64,000 nt of DNA from positions 94,587 through 158,586 of the forward strand of contig CALSPD010000007.1 in the NCBI GenBank assembly GCA_943788145.1, in the 5' to 3' direction. Below, piece after piece: positions 28,428 to 36,835 of the stretch. This DNA comes from an uncultured Flavobacteriales bacterium. GTDB lineage: Bacteria > Bacteroidota > Bacteroidia > Flavobacteriales_G > Salibacteraceae. How positions within the stretch are numbered: position 1 is the stretch's first letter; every line of letters begins with the position of its first letter. Made by a program: the position numbers and the translations under genes. The notes beneath the pieces are model-generated. The model did not search any database, was not told where the DNA came from, and was given only the letters and a program-made list of their open reading frames with translations.

Positions 28428-29483
28428 GTGAGTACAGAATACCGTTACATATTTAACAAGGGCAGTAAAAAACACCATTGTCCGAATTGTGATAAAAAAC
28501 GTTTTGTAAGGTACATTGATAAACAAACAGGAGAATACCTACCCGAACGGTATGGACGTTGCGACCGTGAAAGCAAATGCGGTTGTTTTCTTAACCCATA
28601 CGAAGATGGCTATGCTAAAGCTGTTTGGGAGCAGGAACACGGCAATAAAAGAGGCTGGAAGCTACAACCACAGCAATCAATACAGAAGCCTTCAAACCAG
28701 CCTGAAAGGGCCTTTATTCCCTTTGATGTATTTGACCGCACACGTGCTGGTTATCAGCATAATACATTCATTCAAAATATGCTCTCCAGAATTGCCTTTC
28801 CTTTTGAAGTAAAGGACATTGAAAGGGTAATCGCATTATATCACTTAGGGACGGTACAACATGGCTACCGTAAAGGGGCAGTCACCCTCCCTTTTATTGA
28901 TGTTGATGGCAATGTAAGAGCCGTTCAGGTAAAACATTTTAACCATCATAACCACACCACAGCCACTGACTTTTTACATTCAATAATTGAAAAGCATAAC
29001 ACCCAAAACAATAAACCGCTTCCTGAATGGCTGGAGGCTTACAAGAGGAACGAAACGAAGGTGTCTTGTTTGTTTGGAGAACACCTTCTAAGGCAATACC
29101 CACACAATCCTATTGCGCTAGTTGAAGCGCCTAAAACGGCTATTTATGGCACATTGTATTTTGGTTTCCCTGAACAACCTGAAGACTTACTCTGGTTGGC
29201 AGTTTACAATCTGAGTAGTTTAAACCTTGGTAAGTGCATGGCTTTGAAAAGCAGGAGTGTCTGTCTATTTCCCGACCTATCCAAAGACGGCAAAGCCTTT
29301 GACTTATGGAGTAATAAATCCACCGAAATACAAAAGCAACTACCAGGCACATACTTTCAAGTCTCAGACTTACTGGAAGAACATGCACCACTCCAGGACA
29401 AGGAGCAAGGCAAGGACATAGCTGACTACCTAATAAAACAAGATTGGCGATTATTCAGAAACAAGCAGAGGAAAAGAGTTTAG
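28428..29483 (+). CDS. Zinc-finger primase-like protein (DUF6371-type)
   Basis: 351 residues. The N-terminal zinc finger shows HHCPNCDKKRF then RCDRESKCGC (about residues 16-54). After a linker comes a core with LPFIDVDGNVRAVQVK, VALVEAPKTAIYG and LFPDLSKDGKAFDLW, the spacing of a Toprim/primase fold with its acidic metal sites. Typical partner of RepA-like ATPases on mobile elements of this phylum. Probably primes element replication at the adjacent hairpin. Confidence 0.78.
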   Translation: MSTEYRYIFNKGSKKHHCPNCDKKRFVRYIDKQTGEYLPERYGRCDRESKCGCFLNPYEDGYAKAVWEQEHGNKRGWKLQPQQSIQKPSNQPERAFIPFDVFDRTRAGYQHNTFIQNMLSRIAFPFEVKDIERVIALYHLGTVQHGYRKGAVTLPFIDVDGNVRAVQVKHFNHHNHTTATDFLHSIIEKHNTQNNKPLPEWLEAYKRNETKVSCLFGEHLLRQYPHNPIALVEAPKTAIYGTLYFGFPEQPEDLLWLAVYNLSSLNLGKCMALKSRSVCLFPDLSKDGKAFDLWSNKSTEIQKQLPGTYFQVSDLLEEHAPLQDKEQGKDIADYLIKQDWRLFRNKQRKRV

Positions 29484-29594
29484 TCCGATGCAAGTTGGTA
29501 GACTTAAGAAACGAATTACGCTGTTAAAATCTGAGAGAAGTGAAGGCGCTGAATTAGCTTTTAATTAATTTGCAAGGAATTAAAATATACTGAT

Positions 29595-30098
29595 ATGAAA
29601 AGATTACTGAATTACATAATTATACTTTCTCTGCCGTTGTTCGTTTTTGGTTGTGACACTATATTGAGTAGTGGGACCAACTATTGATAAGGATTCTGAT
29701 GAGTTTGACTATATCGAAAAAACTAAAAAAGGAATAACCACTACAAAGGAGTCCCTTTTAATGGAAGTGTAACGAGACTTATACTAACGGTCAGTTACGA
29801 GAGAAAACAACCTACAAAGACGGAAAATGAGATGGTCCTTATGAAGCTTACTATGAAAACGGTCAGTTAAGAACGAAAGGAACCTACAAAGACGGAAAAG
29901 AGATGGTGCTTATGAAAGTTACTATGAAAACGGTCAGTTAAAAGGAAAGGAACCTCAAAGACGGAGAACAGAATGGTGCTCTATGACTGCTACTAATGAT
30001 GCAAACGGTCAGTGACGCTGTAATGGAACCTACTATACAACGGAGAAGAGGATGTTACTTATGAATTGTATAATGAGGACGGCACGAGAAGTAATTAG
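29595..30098 (+). pseudogene. Degenerate MORN/YwqK-like lipoprotein gene
   Basis: ATG 29595 opens a lipoprotein signal (LPLFVFGC) that soon hits a stop. The following 400 bases retain, in shifting frames, at least three copies of a YYENGQL...KGTYKDGK...DGAYESYY unit, characteristic of YwqK-type MORN-repeat proteins. Multiple frameshifts and stops make it non-functional. The rest of 29484-30318 shows only a diverged copy of the dispersed repeat near 30130. Confidence 0.8.
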
Positions 30099-30129
30099 TC
30101 CTCCCACTCTTATGATATAAGAATTGACG

Positions 30130-30262
30130 ATGCAATACGTAGGTGAATTGGGTTATACTATACTTCTGAAATCTTAAGCAAAAAAGGAAATTGATTTACT
30201 CAGACCTACCCCCCTACTGATTCAGGATAATGGATTTTTAGGTTTTAGGTTTTCTGTTTGTT
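30130..30262 (+). repeat. Dispersed island repeat, diverged copy
   Basis: Recognised by TTGGGTTATACTATAC, GATTTACTC and TTTTAGGTTTTAGGTTTT in the usual order. More diverged than the other copies. Confidence 0.6.
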
Positions 30263-30318
30263 TGTTAAACGATGAGGGTTTTGATTGCCCCCCTCTGACT
30301 ATGTAAAGGAGCAAACGA

Positions 30319-30594
30319 TTAATCCCCCTTTTGGCCGTCCTTATCCTTATCAAACCATATAGTTTTTACTGCCCAATAGATTACAATGTAGCCGACAAGC
30401 ATTCCAAGAAGTAAGCGTCCACCATCATCATAAATATCAGTTTCCCAATGGTCTCTTAAGTAAAATTCACCTCTACTGAGGGGGGTGCGTTTTGTTTCTT
30501 GCCCGAATACAGAATCAAGAATTTGATTTACTATAAACCACAGAATCCCAACTCCTGTAAGTCCTAATATGTGTTTGGCAATAGTCTTCTTCAT
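30319..30594 (-). CDS. Small membrane protein, island cargo
   Basis: 91 residues with two hydrophobic segments (about 10-27 and 64-80) and a charged tail ending DKDKDGQKGD. No family recognised. First of several tiny minus-strand genes between 30.3 and 32.4 kb. Confidence 0.6.
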   Translation of the reverse strand: MKKTIAKHILGLTGVGILWFIVNQILDSVFGQETKRTPLSRGEFYLRDHWETDIYDDGGRLLLGMLVGYIVIYWAVKTIWFDKDKDGQKGD

Positions 30595-30690
30595 AGCTTA
30601 ATCATCATTCAAATCATGCATCCAACTAATGTAATCACTTCTATAATTAGGTGAATCGTTTTTGGCTTTGTCTGCTTCATAGCTTAATTT

Positions 30691-30855
30691 TTATCGAACC
30701 AAAAAGATTGATATTACGATTGCACCCACCGATAGCACTGTCATCCATATCAGGTAATTTTTTAAGAATGTTGTATTCTCTGCAGTCACCTTTGCGCATA
30801 GAACTGATTTCTCAAGTAATTCTCTGTCTGTATAATCTGTGATTTTCTTAGGCAT
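30691..30855 (-). CDS. Small single-span membrane protein
   Basis: 54 residues from the internal ATG at 30855 (MPKKITDYTDREL); a longer start at 30912 is possible. A soluble amphipathic N-terminus is followed by one C-terminal transmembrane helix (WMTVLSVGAIVISIFLV). No family recognised. Confidence 0.5.
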   Translation of the reverse strand: MPKKITDYTDRELLEKSVLCAKVTAENTTFLKNYLIWMTVLSVGAIVISIFLVR

Positions 30856-31005
30856 TGTATCTGATTTATCTTTTAGTTTTTTCTGCTCCCTTATTAATCG
30901 TGCTGCCAACAATACAAGTCTCCCTTATTTGAAACACAGTGCTTGCATTGATTACCTGTGCTTTTAGCTATAGCCTGACATTGACTGTATTTGCATTCTA
31001 AGGAC

Positions 31006-31209
31006 TCACTGAGGGTGGTAGCGTAATCGTTTGGTATGCTGGAGTTCTAAAACAGGTTTTATCTCATCAAGTTCTCCTGCAGGCGTCCAATCATCAAGAC
31101 CTTCAAACCAAATCAAAGTTTCTTTTGAAATATCCTTTTGTTTTAGTTCATCGAGACCCAGAGGTCCATGTTTTTCTTTTCCATTAGAGTAAAAATATTT
31201 CTTCATCAC
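31006..31209 (-). CDS. GYF_2-domain small protein
   Basis: 67 residues. Residues 4-55 fit the GYF_2 domain: YFYSNGKEKHGPLGLDEL, then ETLIWFEGLDDWTPAGEL, with the conserved Tyr/Gly-Pro and Trp residues. GYF_2 modules bind peptides and usually sit at the N-terminus of small membrane proteins; here it stands alone, which may mean a membrane segment was lost. Island cargo. Confidence 0.72.
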   Translation of the reverse strand: MMKKYFYSNGKEKHGPLGLDELKQKDISKETLIWFEGLDDWTPAGELDEIKPVLELQHTKRLRYHPQ

Positions 31210-31243
31210 TTAAGTTCTGGGTTCGAGGGGTGCTTACTCTCTC

Positions 31244-31435
31244 CTATGATTTTTTGTTTTCAAGGAAGCTACTAAGAATGTAAACTCCACCTAACCCACA
31301 GGCCAACATACATTGAAATGTGCTCATTCGAGTAGGAACTAACAATCCATAAATACCCATAACAATCAAAAAAAGGCTAACCGAAAGACTTAACAACTTG
31401 ACTAACGGTCTATCTAAAAATGGTTTCTTCATCAC
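31244..31435 (-). CDS. Small membrane protein
   Basis: 63 residues with two transmembrane helices (about 13-32 and 38-56). No family recognised. Both this gene and its neighbour at 31006 start with ATGATGAAGAAA and share the sequence around the start (TTCATCACTTAAG on the plus strand), pointing to a common origin of their 5' ends. Confidence 0.55.
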   Translation of the reverse strand: MMKKPFLDRPLVKLLSLSVSLFLIVMGIYGLLVPTRMSTFQCMLACGLGGVYILSSFLENKKS

Positions 31436-31483
31436 TTAAGCTTTAAATTTATAAGGATATGCGTATTGCTTCTAAGGCCGTGA

Positions 31484-31560
31484 CTCGCTCGAAAATAAAG
31501 TTTTGATTCTTATTGCACCCGACACAACACCAGAGCATTGTAAAGACGTTGCGATAAAAG
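31484..31560 (+). repeat. Dispersed island repeat, 5' fragment
   Basis: Contains AATAAAGTTTTGATTCTT and CAGAGCATTGTAAAGACG as in copies 32460 and 37538, then diverges. Confidence 0.65.
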
Positions 31561-31576
31561 AATGTATGAGGTCACA

Positions 31577-31810
31577 TTAGGTGCTAAAAAATTCAACCAG
31601 ATACTCATAGAAAACTGCACAGGAAGCCAACACTGCAATATTCACAATGATGATAAGCAGCCAAGGCACTAATCCGAGTATAGGCTCTATATCTCCTAAA
31701 TTGAAGAGTTTGGGATGTTTCTCTTTGAGCCACGCACCCTCAAATCTGATTATGTATACCACGAGAATCAATAACGTTAAAGGAACAACCGTATTCAGAA
31801 GACTTTCCAT
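31577..31810 (-). CDS. Small membrane protein
   Basis: 77 residues with two hydrophobic helices (about 5-22 and 45-70) separated by a charged loop. No family recognised; island cargo. Confidence 0.55.
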   Translation of the reverse strand: MESLLNTVVPLTLLILVVYIIRFEGAWLKEKHPKLFNLGDIEPILGLVPWLLIIIVNIAVLASCAVFYEYLVEFFST

Positions 31811-31890
31811 AGCATGAATTTACATATAATTCAAGTTCTGCTTCCAGCCAATTCAATCAGTTCTGTAATTAGACTGTTTCATGAGTATTG

Positions 31891-32445
31891 TTAGTCTAAG
31901 CCCTTAATAGGAAAACCAACACGATTAAAAAAACTAAGGTAGTAGCCAGTGTTGTTTTTAAACGCTTCGCTCGGGAGGCTTAAGGTTAGGGATGTTTCAT
32001 GGTTACATCGAAAAAATGAAAACTGAACAGTGGTCATAGATAAGGTCATTTCCATATTTGAAACTGTAAATGAAGATTGCGTCTTTATGCAAGGAATATT
32101 TCTTAGATAAGAACATTCCGTTTTGAAATAGTCTAAAGTTGCTTGGAATTGGCTCTCTATCTGTTTTTTGAGAAAATCATCGTTTTTAGCCTTATTCAAA
32201 TTGTAATGTGTGCAATAATTTGATTCGGAAATTTCAATGCTATTTGAATTTATCGAAAAACTAATACCTGAATCTCGCTCCACGTATTTCACTAAAGTTG
32301 ATGAATTGAAACCATCTGTCTTTTCAAAGTGTGGAGGAGGAACAAATGCGATGCAATGCGGTTTACTGCGAAAAGTTTCAGTTTCTTGTCCGATGAGATT
32401 CAATGAAGCCAATAGGAAAAGCGCTGATAGGATGGTGATTCGCAT
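31891..32445 (-). CDS. Hypothetical secreted protein
   Basis: 184 residues with a signal peptide (MRITILSALFLLASLNLIGQ). The mature part has five Cys and an alternating beta pattern and resembles no family I recognise. Preceded, on the opposite strand, by a copy of the dispersed repeat at 32460. Confidence 0.65.
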   Translation of the reverse strand: MRITILSALFLLASLNLIGQETETFRSKPHCIAFVPPPHFEKTDGFNSSTLVKYVERDSGISFSINSNSIEISESNYCTHYNLNKAKNDDFLKKQIESQFQATLDYFKTECSYLRNIPCIKTQSSFTVSNMEMTLSMTTVQFSFFRCNHETSLTLSLPSEAFKNNTGYYLSFFNRVGFPIKGLD

Positions 32446-32459
32446 AACTGTGTTTCACT

Positions 32460-32640
32460 CAAAAATAAAGTTTTGATTCTTTTTTCAATTACCTCTATAC
32501 CAAAGGATTGTAAAGACGGTGATATCCACCCACATTTTAGGTTATACTATACATGTGCAAGCATGTCTAAAACAGAAACCCGATTTAAAATAACCCACCC
32601 CCTGAGGTGATTCGACACCTTAGGTTTTAAGTTTTGTTGA
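32460..32640 (+). repeat. Dispersed island repeat, near-complete copy
   Basis: Carries all landmarks: AATAAAGTTTTGATTC, ATTGTAAAGACGGTGATA, GGTTATACTATAC, ACCCGATTTAAAATAACCC, CACCCCCTGAGGTGATTCG and TTAGGTTTTAAG. It lies directly beside the integrase remnant at 32724. Confidence 0.8.
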
Positions 32641-32723
32641 TTTTGAGGGATAATTGATGTTTTTGAGTGTTTTTGAGTCAAAAAGAGGTGAAAATGATGC
32701 GTTTTAGGTTAAAATGAATTTGT

Positions 32724-32930
32724 CTAAACCTTAGGCATATCCTCCTCGGTTAATTCAGCCACCTCTAAACCCCTTAAATACGTCAGGGATATTTCAATCG
32801 CTATGTCCCATTGCTTGCTGTAGCTTGAGCAGAGAGCCTTTGTTTTCAAAGACTTTGATAGCTCATGTATGTCTAAAGCTGTAGAGGGGTTGGTCTCTTT
32901 CCAAGAGACTACTCTGCCTCTTATACCTTG
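32724..32930 (-). pseudogene. 3' remnant of a tyrosine integrase (a)
   Basis: Across two frames the minus strand reads PLYSFRHT, then AIKVFENKGSLLKLQQAMGH, then ISLTYLRGLEVAELTEEDMP and stop at 32724. These are the HxxR box, the LGHS-like box and the catalytic Tyr of a tyrosine recombinase. A stop (TGA) and a frameshift break it, and the first two thirds of the gene are absent. It differs in sequence from the integrase at 24724. Confidence 0.82.
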
Positions 32931-33081
32931 ACCATAAGGTCTTAACTAATCTCTATGAGGTGTTTGGTTGTATCAACTAGCTGCTTTTTCAAATTAACAA
33001 TAGAGTCTAGTTCATCAGCCTCATGCTTTTCACCATCTATTTCTACAAACATCTTACCTTTTGAGGAACTGACCTTAGCAA

Positions 33082-33984
33082 TTAAATTTCTATTACTAGA
33101 GTCCAAAATGATGTTGAAGCTTCCTTTAAATCACGATAAGAGATTCGATTTGCATCAAGATTTTTGATTGCTGCTATTAGGATTGTCTTGATTGAATGGT
33201 AAATCTTTAACTCTTCGGCTGTGGTAATGACAATGCTTCCATTCTCAGACTCTCTCCCCATTACTTGCGGGAGTACTTCTTGAATTGCTCTAGCATTGAC
33301 CATGTCTCTCAACTTATTTTCAATTCTTGTTGTCAGCCTGTTTCCTCCCATCCTTGTGTAAAGGGCCTTAATAAAATTATCTGATGGGTCCGCCAACTCA
33401 GCACAAAGCGCATCAGAGAAATTCTCCAGGAAGAAAAACTCTTGGGCTTCTTCTACCAATTCTTTTAAGTCGATACTGTTCTTATGAAGTTTTGCGAAAT
33501 TTTCTATAAGCGTTTCATCTATCTCACTAAAGTCTAATGACATAAAGGGCAGCTCATAGAGCTTACTTTCTCTTTTAGATTGGTTAGGCGCATAAATCAA
33601 CCATTCAAGGCCATTTGTCAAAATTCCAATTTTTGAATGTTCCGTATTTACAAAGTAATTGCTGAGTTGCGATGCTTCTTTATCAGTGAGATTTTTTCCA
33701 AATTTCTTACACTCAATTATCACTTCAGGTTTATTCCCTCTGAGAATTAAGCCAATATCAGCCTTGTCATTTTTTTTCCCCCAACCCGCATTAATTTCAG
33801 TAGCCATATCGTCAATACGACTATATCCCAAAATTTCGAGAAGTGGCTCAATTAGGTTAAAGCGTGTTTGAGCTTCATTTGAGCAGCGTTCGTCAAGATT
33901 GGTAAAATCTAAACTCGAAAGTGATTTTTTGATTGACCGAATAATTTGTTTGTTCATCATGTTTTGCATTGCTATGGCTTTCAA
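33082..33984 (-). CDS. Type I restriction-like endonuclease (HsdR_N, PD-(D/E)xK), C-terminus frameshifted
   Basis: 300 visible codons. The N-terminal HsdR_N nuclease fold has the catalytic set DIGL...VIIECKKFG near residues 76-97. No helicase domain follows, so this is a stand-alone short form. The visible frame ends abnormally; in the next frame the protein continues from about 33120 (SFNIILDSSNRN, VSSSKGKMFVEIDGEKHEA) to a stop at 32942. One base change in the AAAGG run near 33122 explains the break. Start is uncertain among 33984 (TTG), 33969 and 33957. No partner methylase is seen. Possibly a defence gene carried by the island. Confidence 0.78.
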   Translation of the reverse strand: MKAIAMQNMMNKQIIRSIKKSLSSLDFTNLDERCSNEAQTRFNLIEPLLEILGYSRIDDMATEINAGWGKKNDKADIGLILRGNKPEVIIECKKFGKNLTDKEASQLSNYFVNTEHSKIGILTNGLEWLIYAPNQSKRESKLYELPFMSLDFSEIDETLIENFAKLHKNSIDLKELVEEAQEFFFLENFSDALCAELADPSDNFIKALYTRMGGNRLTTRIENKLRDMVNARAIQEVLPQVMGRESENGSIVITTAEELKIYHSIKTILIAAIKNLDANRISYRDLKEASTSFWTLVIEI

Positions 33985-34127
33985 TATTAATTATTTGCTC
34001 TAGAATCATCTTGAGTGATTTCTATGAATGAGCCTAAGAAGTGGAATGATATGTAGCGAATGATATCACAAGCAACATCACATATGACTTACATCATCAA
34101 TTGTTAGAACATATCCTAAGGGTGTCA

Positions 34128-34190
34128 ATAACACCCCTTACTACCACATATCTGGGTTAACAAATACTACCCTTTACTGCATTGAAAGAA
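34128..34190. repeat. 63-bp exact direct repeat, copy 2
   Basis: Identical to 22914-22976 in the same orientation. Ends 11 bp before the stop codon of the yidD-like gene. Confidence 0.92.
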
Positions 34191-34201
34191 CAGGATTTAA
34201 G

Positions 34202-34423
34202 CTATTCTAATGGGTCAGGTATTTGCTTATCTAAATTAGGGTTGTTACACCTTCTAATTCGCTGGTATGCTAGTAGAACTCCTTTTATTAAACCATATTT
34301 TTCTATCGCTTGACGAGAATATTCCGAGCAAGAAGGAGAAAAATTACACTCTACACTCAACAAATGCTCACCACCGCCTCTCGACTGATATAACGCTATT
34401 AGTTTTAGGAGTAGCCATTTCAT
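34202..34423 (-). CDS. yidD: YidD-family membrane-insertion factor
   Basis: 73 residues matching YidD (DUF37): LIALYQS, then CNFSPSCSEYSRQAIEKYG and the Arg/Cys-rich RIRRCN. The two Cys of PSCS and RRCN are conserved. YidD helps YidC insert membrane proteins and is normally encoded beside rnpA/yidC; here it is isolated among island cargo. It lacks the usual GGxDPV tail (ends KQIPDPLE). Probably an extra, acquired copy. Confidence 0.85.
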   Translation of the reverse strand: MKWLLLKLIALYQSRGGGEHLLSVECNFSPSCSEYSRQAIEKYGLIKGVLLAYQRIRRCNNPNLDKQIPDPLE

Positions 34424-34816
34424 TTATCGACCAAATGTCACTATCATAGATTCTCGAGTCCAGAAAAACCACAACCTCTTAGTTTCAACTAACTGAAATA
34501 CAACTTGCCAACCTTCGGCACCGTTTGTATTGAGTACGGAGTTAATTTTTTTTCAGTGGTAAGTTAGCTGAGCCAAAAAGGACTGCACTGCACCCGCTTT
34601 CTGATATCCGAATCACCTTGTATTCTTGGTACTTAGTATCGTTCATAACCTAATTAGTTTTTTATAAATATAAATATTAAGACCTTAGACATTATGATTT
34701 TTGTTAAAGACAAGCAATTGCTTAATATACGCAGACAATGGGTTATACTATACCCTTGAAACCCATAACCAAAACGAAAAACCGATTTACTCAATATCCA
34801 ATTAAAAAAATTAGAT
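34424..34816. other. Intergenic stretch
   Basis: No gene seen. It holds a partial copy of the dispersed island repeat at 34717-34800 (GGGTTATACTATACCC, AAACCGATTTACTC). The rest, 34424-34716, shows nothing recognisable. Confidence 0.55.
34717..34800 (+). repeat. Dispersed island repeat, middle fragment
   Basis: Includes CAATGGGTTATACTATACCC and AAAAACCGATTTACTCAAT in register with the copy at 37538. Confidence 0.7.
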
Positions 34817-34825
34817 TTGACAGCC

Positions 34826-35473
34826 ATGACAAAAGAACAACTAATAGAAAAAGTAGGTAAAAATGGGTTCCTGTCTGACGACAAAACACTTGCTGCGAAA
34901 CTCATTTACGTCAGTGGCATTAATTCATTTGACGAATATTTTGACACTGAAGGACTACTTGGAACTGATGCAGTCATACATTTAACCAAACATCCAAAAG
35001 GACTTGCTATTAAAATTGCAAAAAACTTTTCTTCCTTCCCTTTTGGACTTGCATTTACAGAAATCAAAAGGACTGTTGTTTCTGAAACATCAGACAGTTC
35101 TCATTTAATTTTTGAGACGATAGACGGGAAAATTATTTTTTCAATAAAGTCTGCGAAGAAATCTGAAGTAAAGCAATTCCTAGAAGATATTCATCACAAA
35201 TACGAGAGTGATAAAGTGAAGGTTGAGAATAAGCAAAGTCAGATAGTTATTGAAGTTGATAGAAACCGTGTCCCTGCATATGGAGCAAAGAAGATAATAA
35301 TACGATTGGTGGTTTTCATCTTGTTATACTTCCCTTTGTTCGCAGTAAAATATATTGTGTTTGGAAATCAATCTAATTTTTTGGTTCCAACCATTGTCCT
35401 TATCTCGTTTTTAGCCTCAAAACCTATTGCAAGACATGTGGTTTCTAAATTCTTTCCGGGGTTAAATGAATAG
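34826..35473 (+). CDS. Hypothetical membrane protein
   Basis: 215 residues from ATG 34826 (a TTG at 34817 is also possible). The first 150 residues form a mixed, probably PH-like beta-rich domain with conserved-looking IHLTKHPKGLAIKIAKN; the end carries two transmembrane helices (about 152-172 and 180-196). No firm family. Island cargo. Confidence 0.65.
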   Translation: MTKEQLIEKVGKNGFLSDDKTLAAKLIYVSGINSFDEYFDTEGLLGTDAVIHLTKHPKGLAIKIAKNFSSFPFGLAFTEIKRTVVSETSDSSHLIFETIDGKIIFSIKSAKKSEVKQFLEDIHHKYESDKVKVENKQSQIVIEVDRNRVPAYGAKKIIIRLVVFILLYFPLFAVKYIVFGNQSNFLVPTIVLISFLASKPIARHVVSKFFPGLNE

Positions 35474-35540
35474 AGGGTCTACACGTTTTTATTCTCTCGT
35501 ATTATGATATGAGGGTCAATATCTTTCAATTAAAACTTAT

Positions 35541-35734
35541 ATGAACAAAAAATATTATTAATTGTTTTGAGTTTAGGCCTCTACGAGTTTCTTTATTTTA
35601 TTCAATTATCTATGTTTGTCTGGGTTGAATTTTTTGGTTTTTAATCGCAGTGTTGGAGCGATTAGTGCTTTGGGAGGAATTGTTCCAATATGGACATCTT
35701 ATAAGTTTACGAAGTTGATTTGTAAAAATTTTTT
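35541..35734 (+). pseudogene. Broken small membrane protein gene
   Basis: ATG 35541 begins MNKK and stops at once. Inserting one A in the A6 run restores ILLIVLSLGLYEFLYFIQL and further hydrophobic sequence, and a second shift at a T run restores NRSVGAISALGGIVPIW. The pattern is a short two-helix membrane protein destroyed by homopolymer indels. Confidence 0.5.
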
Positions 35735-35739
35735 TTATC

Positions 35740-35934
35740 CTAAACCTTCGGCATATCCTCCTCGGTTAATTCAGCACCTCTAAGCCCCTTAAATACGTTA
35801 GGGACACATTCAGGCTTGAATGACCCATAACCTTCTGTAGCTTCACTAATGAGCCTGTACGCTTGTAGATTTCTATAGCCCCATGTTGGCTGAGAGATTT
35901 GGGTAATTTCCTGAATTACTTTATCCTCTTTCAA
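35740..35934 (-). pseudogene. 3' remnant of a tyrosine integrase (b)
   Basis: One frame reads HGAIEIYKRTGSLVKLQKVM followed by GHSSLNVSLTYLRGLEV; after a one-base deletion the neighbouring frame gives AELTEEDMP and stop. This is the C-terminal box with catalytic Tyr of a tyrosine recombinase, closely related to remnants (a) and (c) but distinct from them. The rest of the gene is missing. Confidence 0.82.
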
Positions 35935-35974
35935 TTGGTTGGAAACCCCTATTTTTACTTAAAATCAATCGTGT

Positions 35975-36703
35975 ATGAAACTTGTTGTTAATACTATTCT
36001 ATTAAGCTTCTTTTATTTCCTGATTTTGGCGATGGGATTTGCCGCTTTTAAAGTTACAGGCCCAGACCAACCCCCAGTTGGTCTGTGGATTGGGATGGTC
36101 GTTTTTTTTATTGTCTGTTGTATTCCTCTTTGGATTTGGAGGAGTCGATTAAATAGAAATCAAGAAAAAGTATCGATAATTCATTCTCCCATACTATGGT
36201 GGAAAAGTCAACCGGTCTACTCTAACTTTCTATTGATTCTTGTGCCTGGTTTATTCATTTTAGTGTTTATCATGGTTGGTTTAGACACAACAGGGCTTCT
36301 AAATGGGATTCTTGCGTTCCTCCTTGTTGCTTATGTGGTGGCATCTGTTTTGTACCTATCCTGGGATTTACTTGTGAAAAAGAAACTTCATAAAAACCCA
36401 GTGTTTTGGGTTGTAATTGGTGTGATAGCGTTAATGATTTACTTGCCCTCAATTATAGGCACAGGTACAGGCAGTTCAAATAATTATGCGGCATGTTCTC
36501 AATATGGCTCAAAAAGCGCTGTAGAAGAAAGAATAAGAAGTCTAGAATACAAGAAGGTCTCAATTAGACTTAACAGTGAAGGGGATTGTCGTTATCAGTG
36601 GTTAGTGCAAGTTATTTCAGACAACGGTAACGATGGATGGTGTGAAATGACGACTGATGGAAATAGCGGCAGTGTAGAAATTGTTAGTGCTACTTGCAAT
36701 TAA
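35975..36703 (+). CDS. Hypothetical multi-pass membrane protein
   Basis: 242 residues. Five or six hydrophobic helices occupy residues 3-165, followed by a soluble C-terminal domain with three Cys (YAACSQYGS, GDCRYQW, DGWCEMTT) probably outside the membrane. No family recognised. Island cargo. Confidence 0.65.
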   Translation: MKLVVNTILLSFFYFLILAMGFAAFKVTGPDQPPVGLWIGMVVFFIVCCIPLWIWRSRLNRNQEKVSIIHSPILWWKSQPVYSNFLLILVPGLFILVFIMVGLDTTGLLNGILAFLLVAYVVASVLYLSWDLLVKKKLHKNPVFWVVIGVIALMIYLPSIIGTGTGSSNNYAACSQYGSKSAVEERIRSLEYKKVSIRLNSEGDCRYQWLVQVISDNGNDGWCEMTTDGNSGSVEIVSATCN

Positions 36704-36835
36704 TGTTTATCCGCTTACTAAATCCGAAGATTTACTTATATATTTATGGAGGACATCGAGAAAATGATGCGACTTGATTAGACAGCTACCAACTATTTTC
36801 TTTGAAATTTATTGAATTGATTAATCTTTTAAAGA

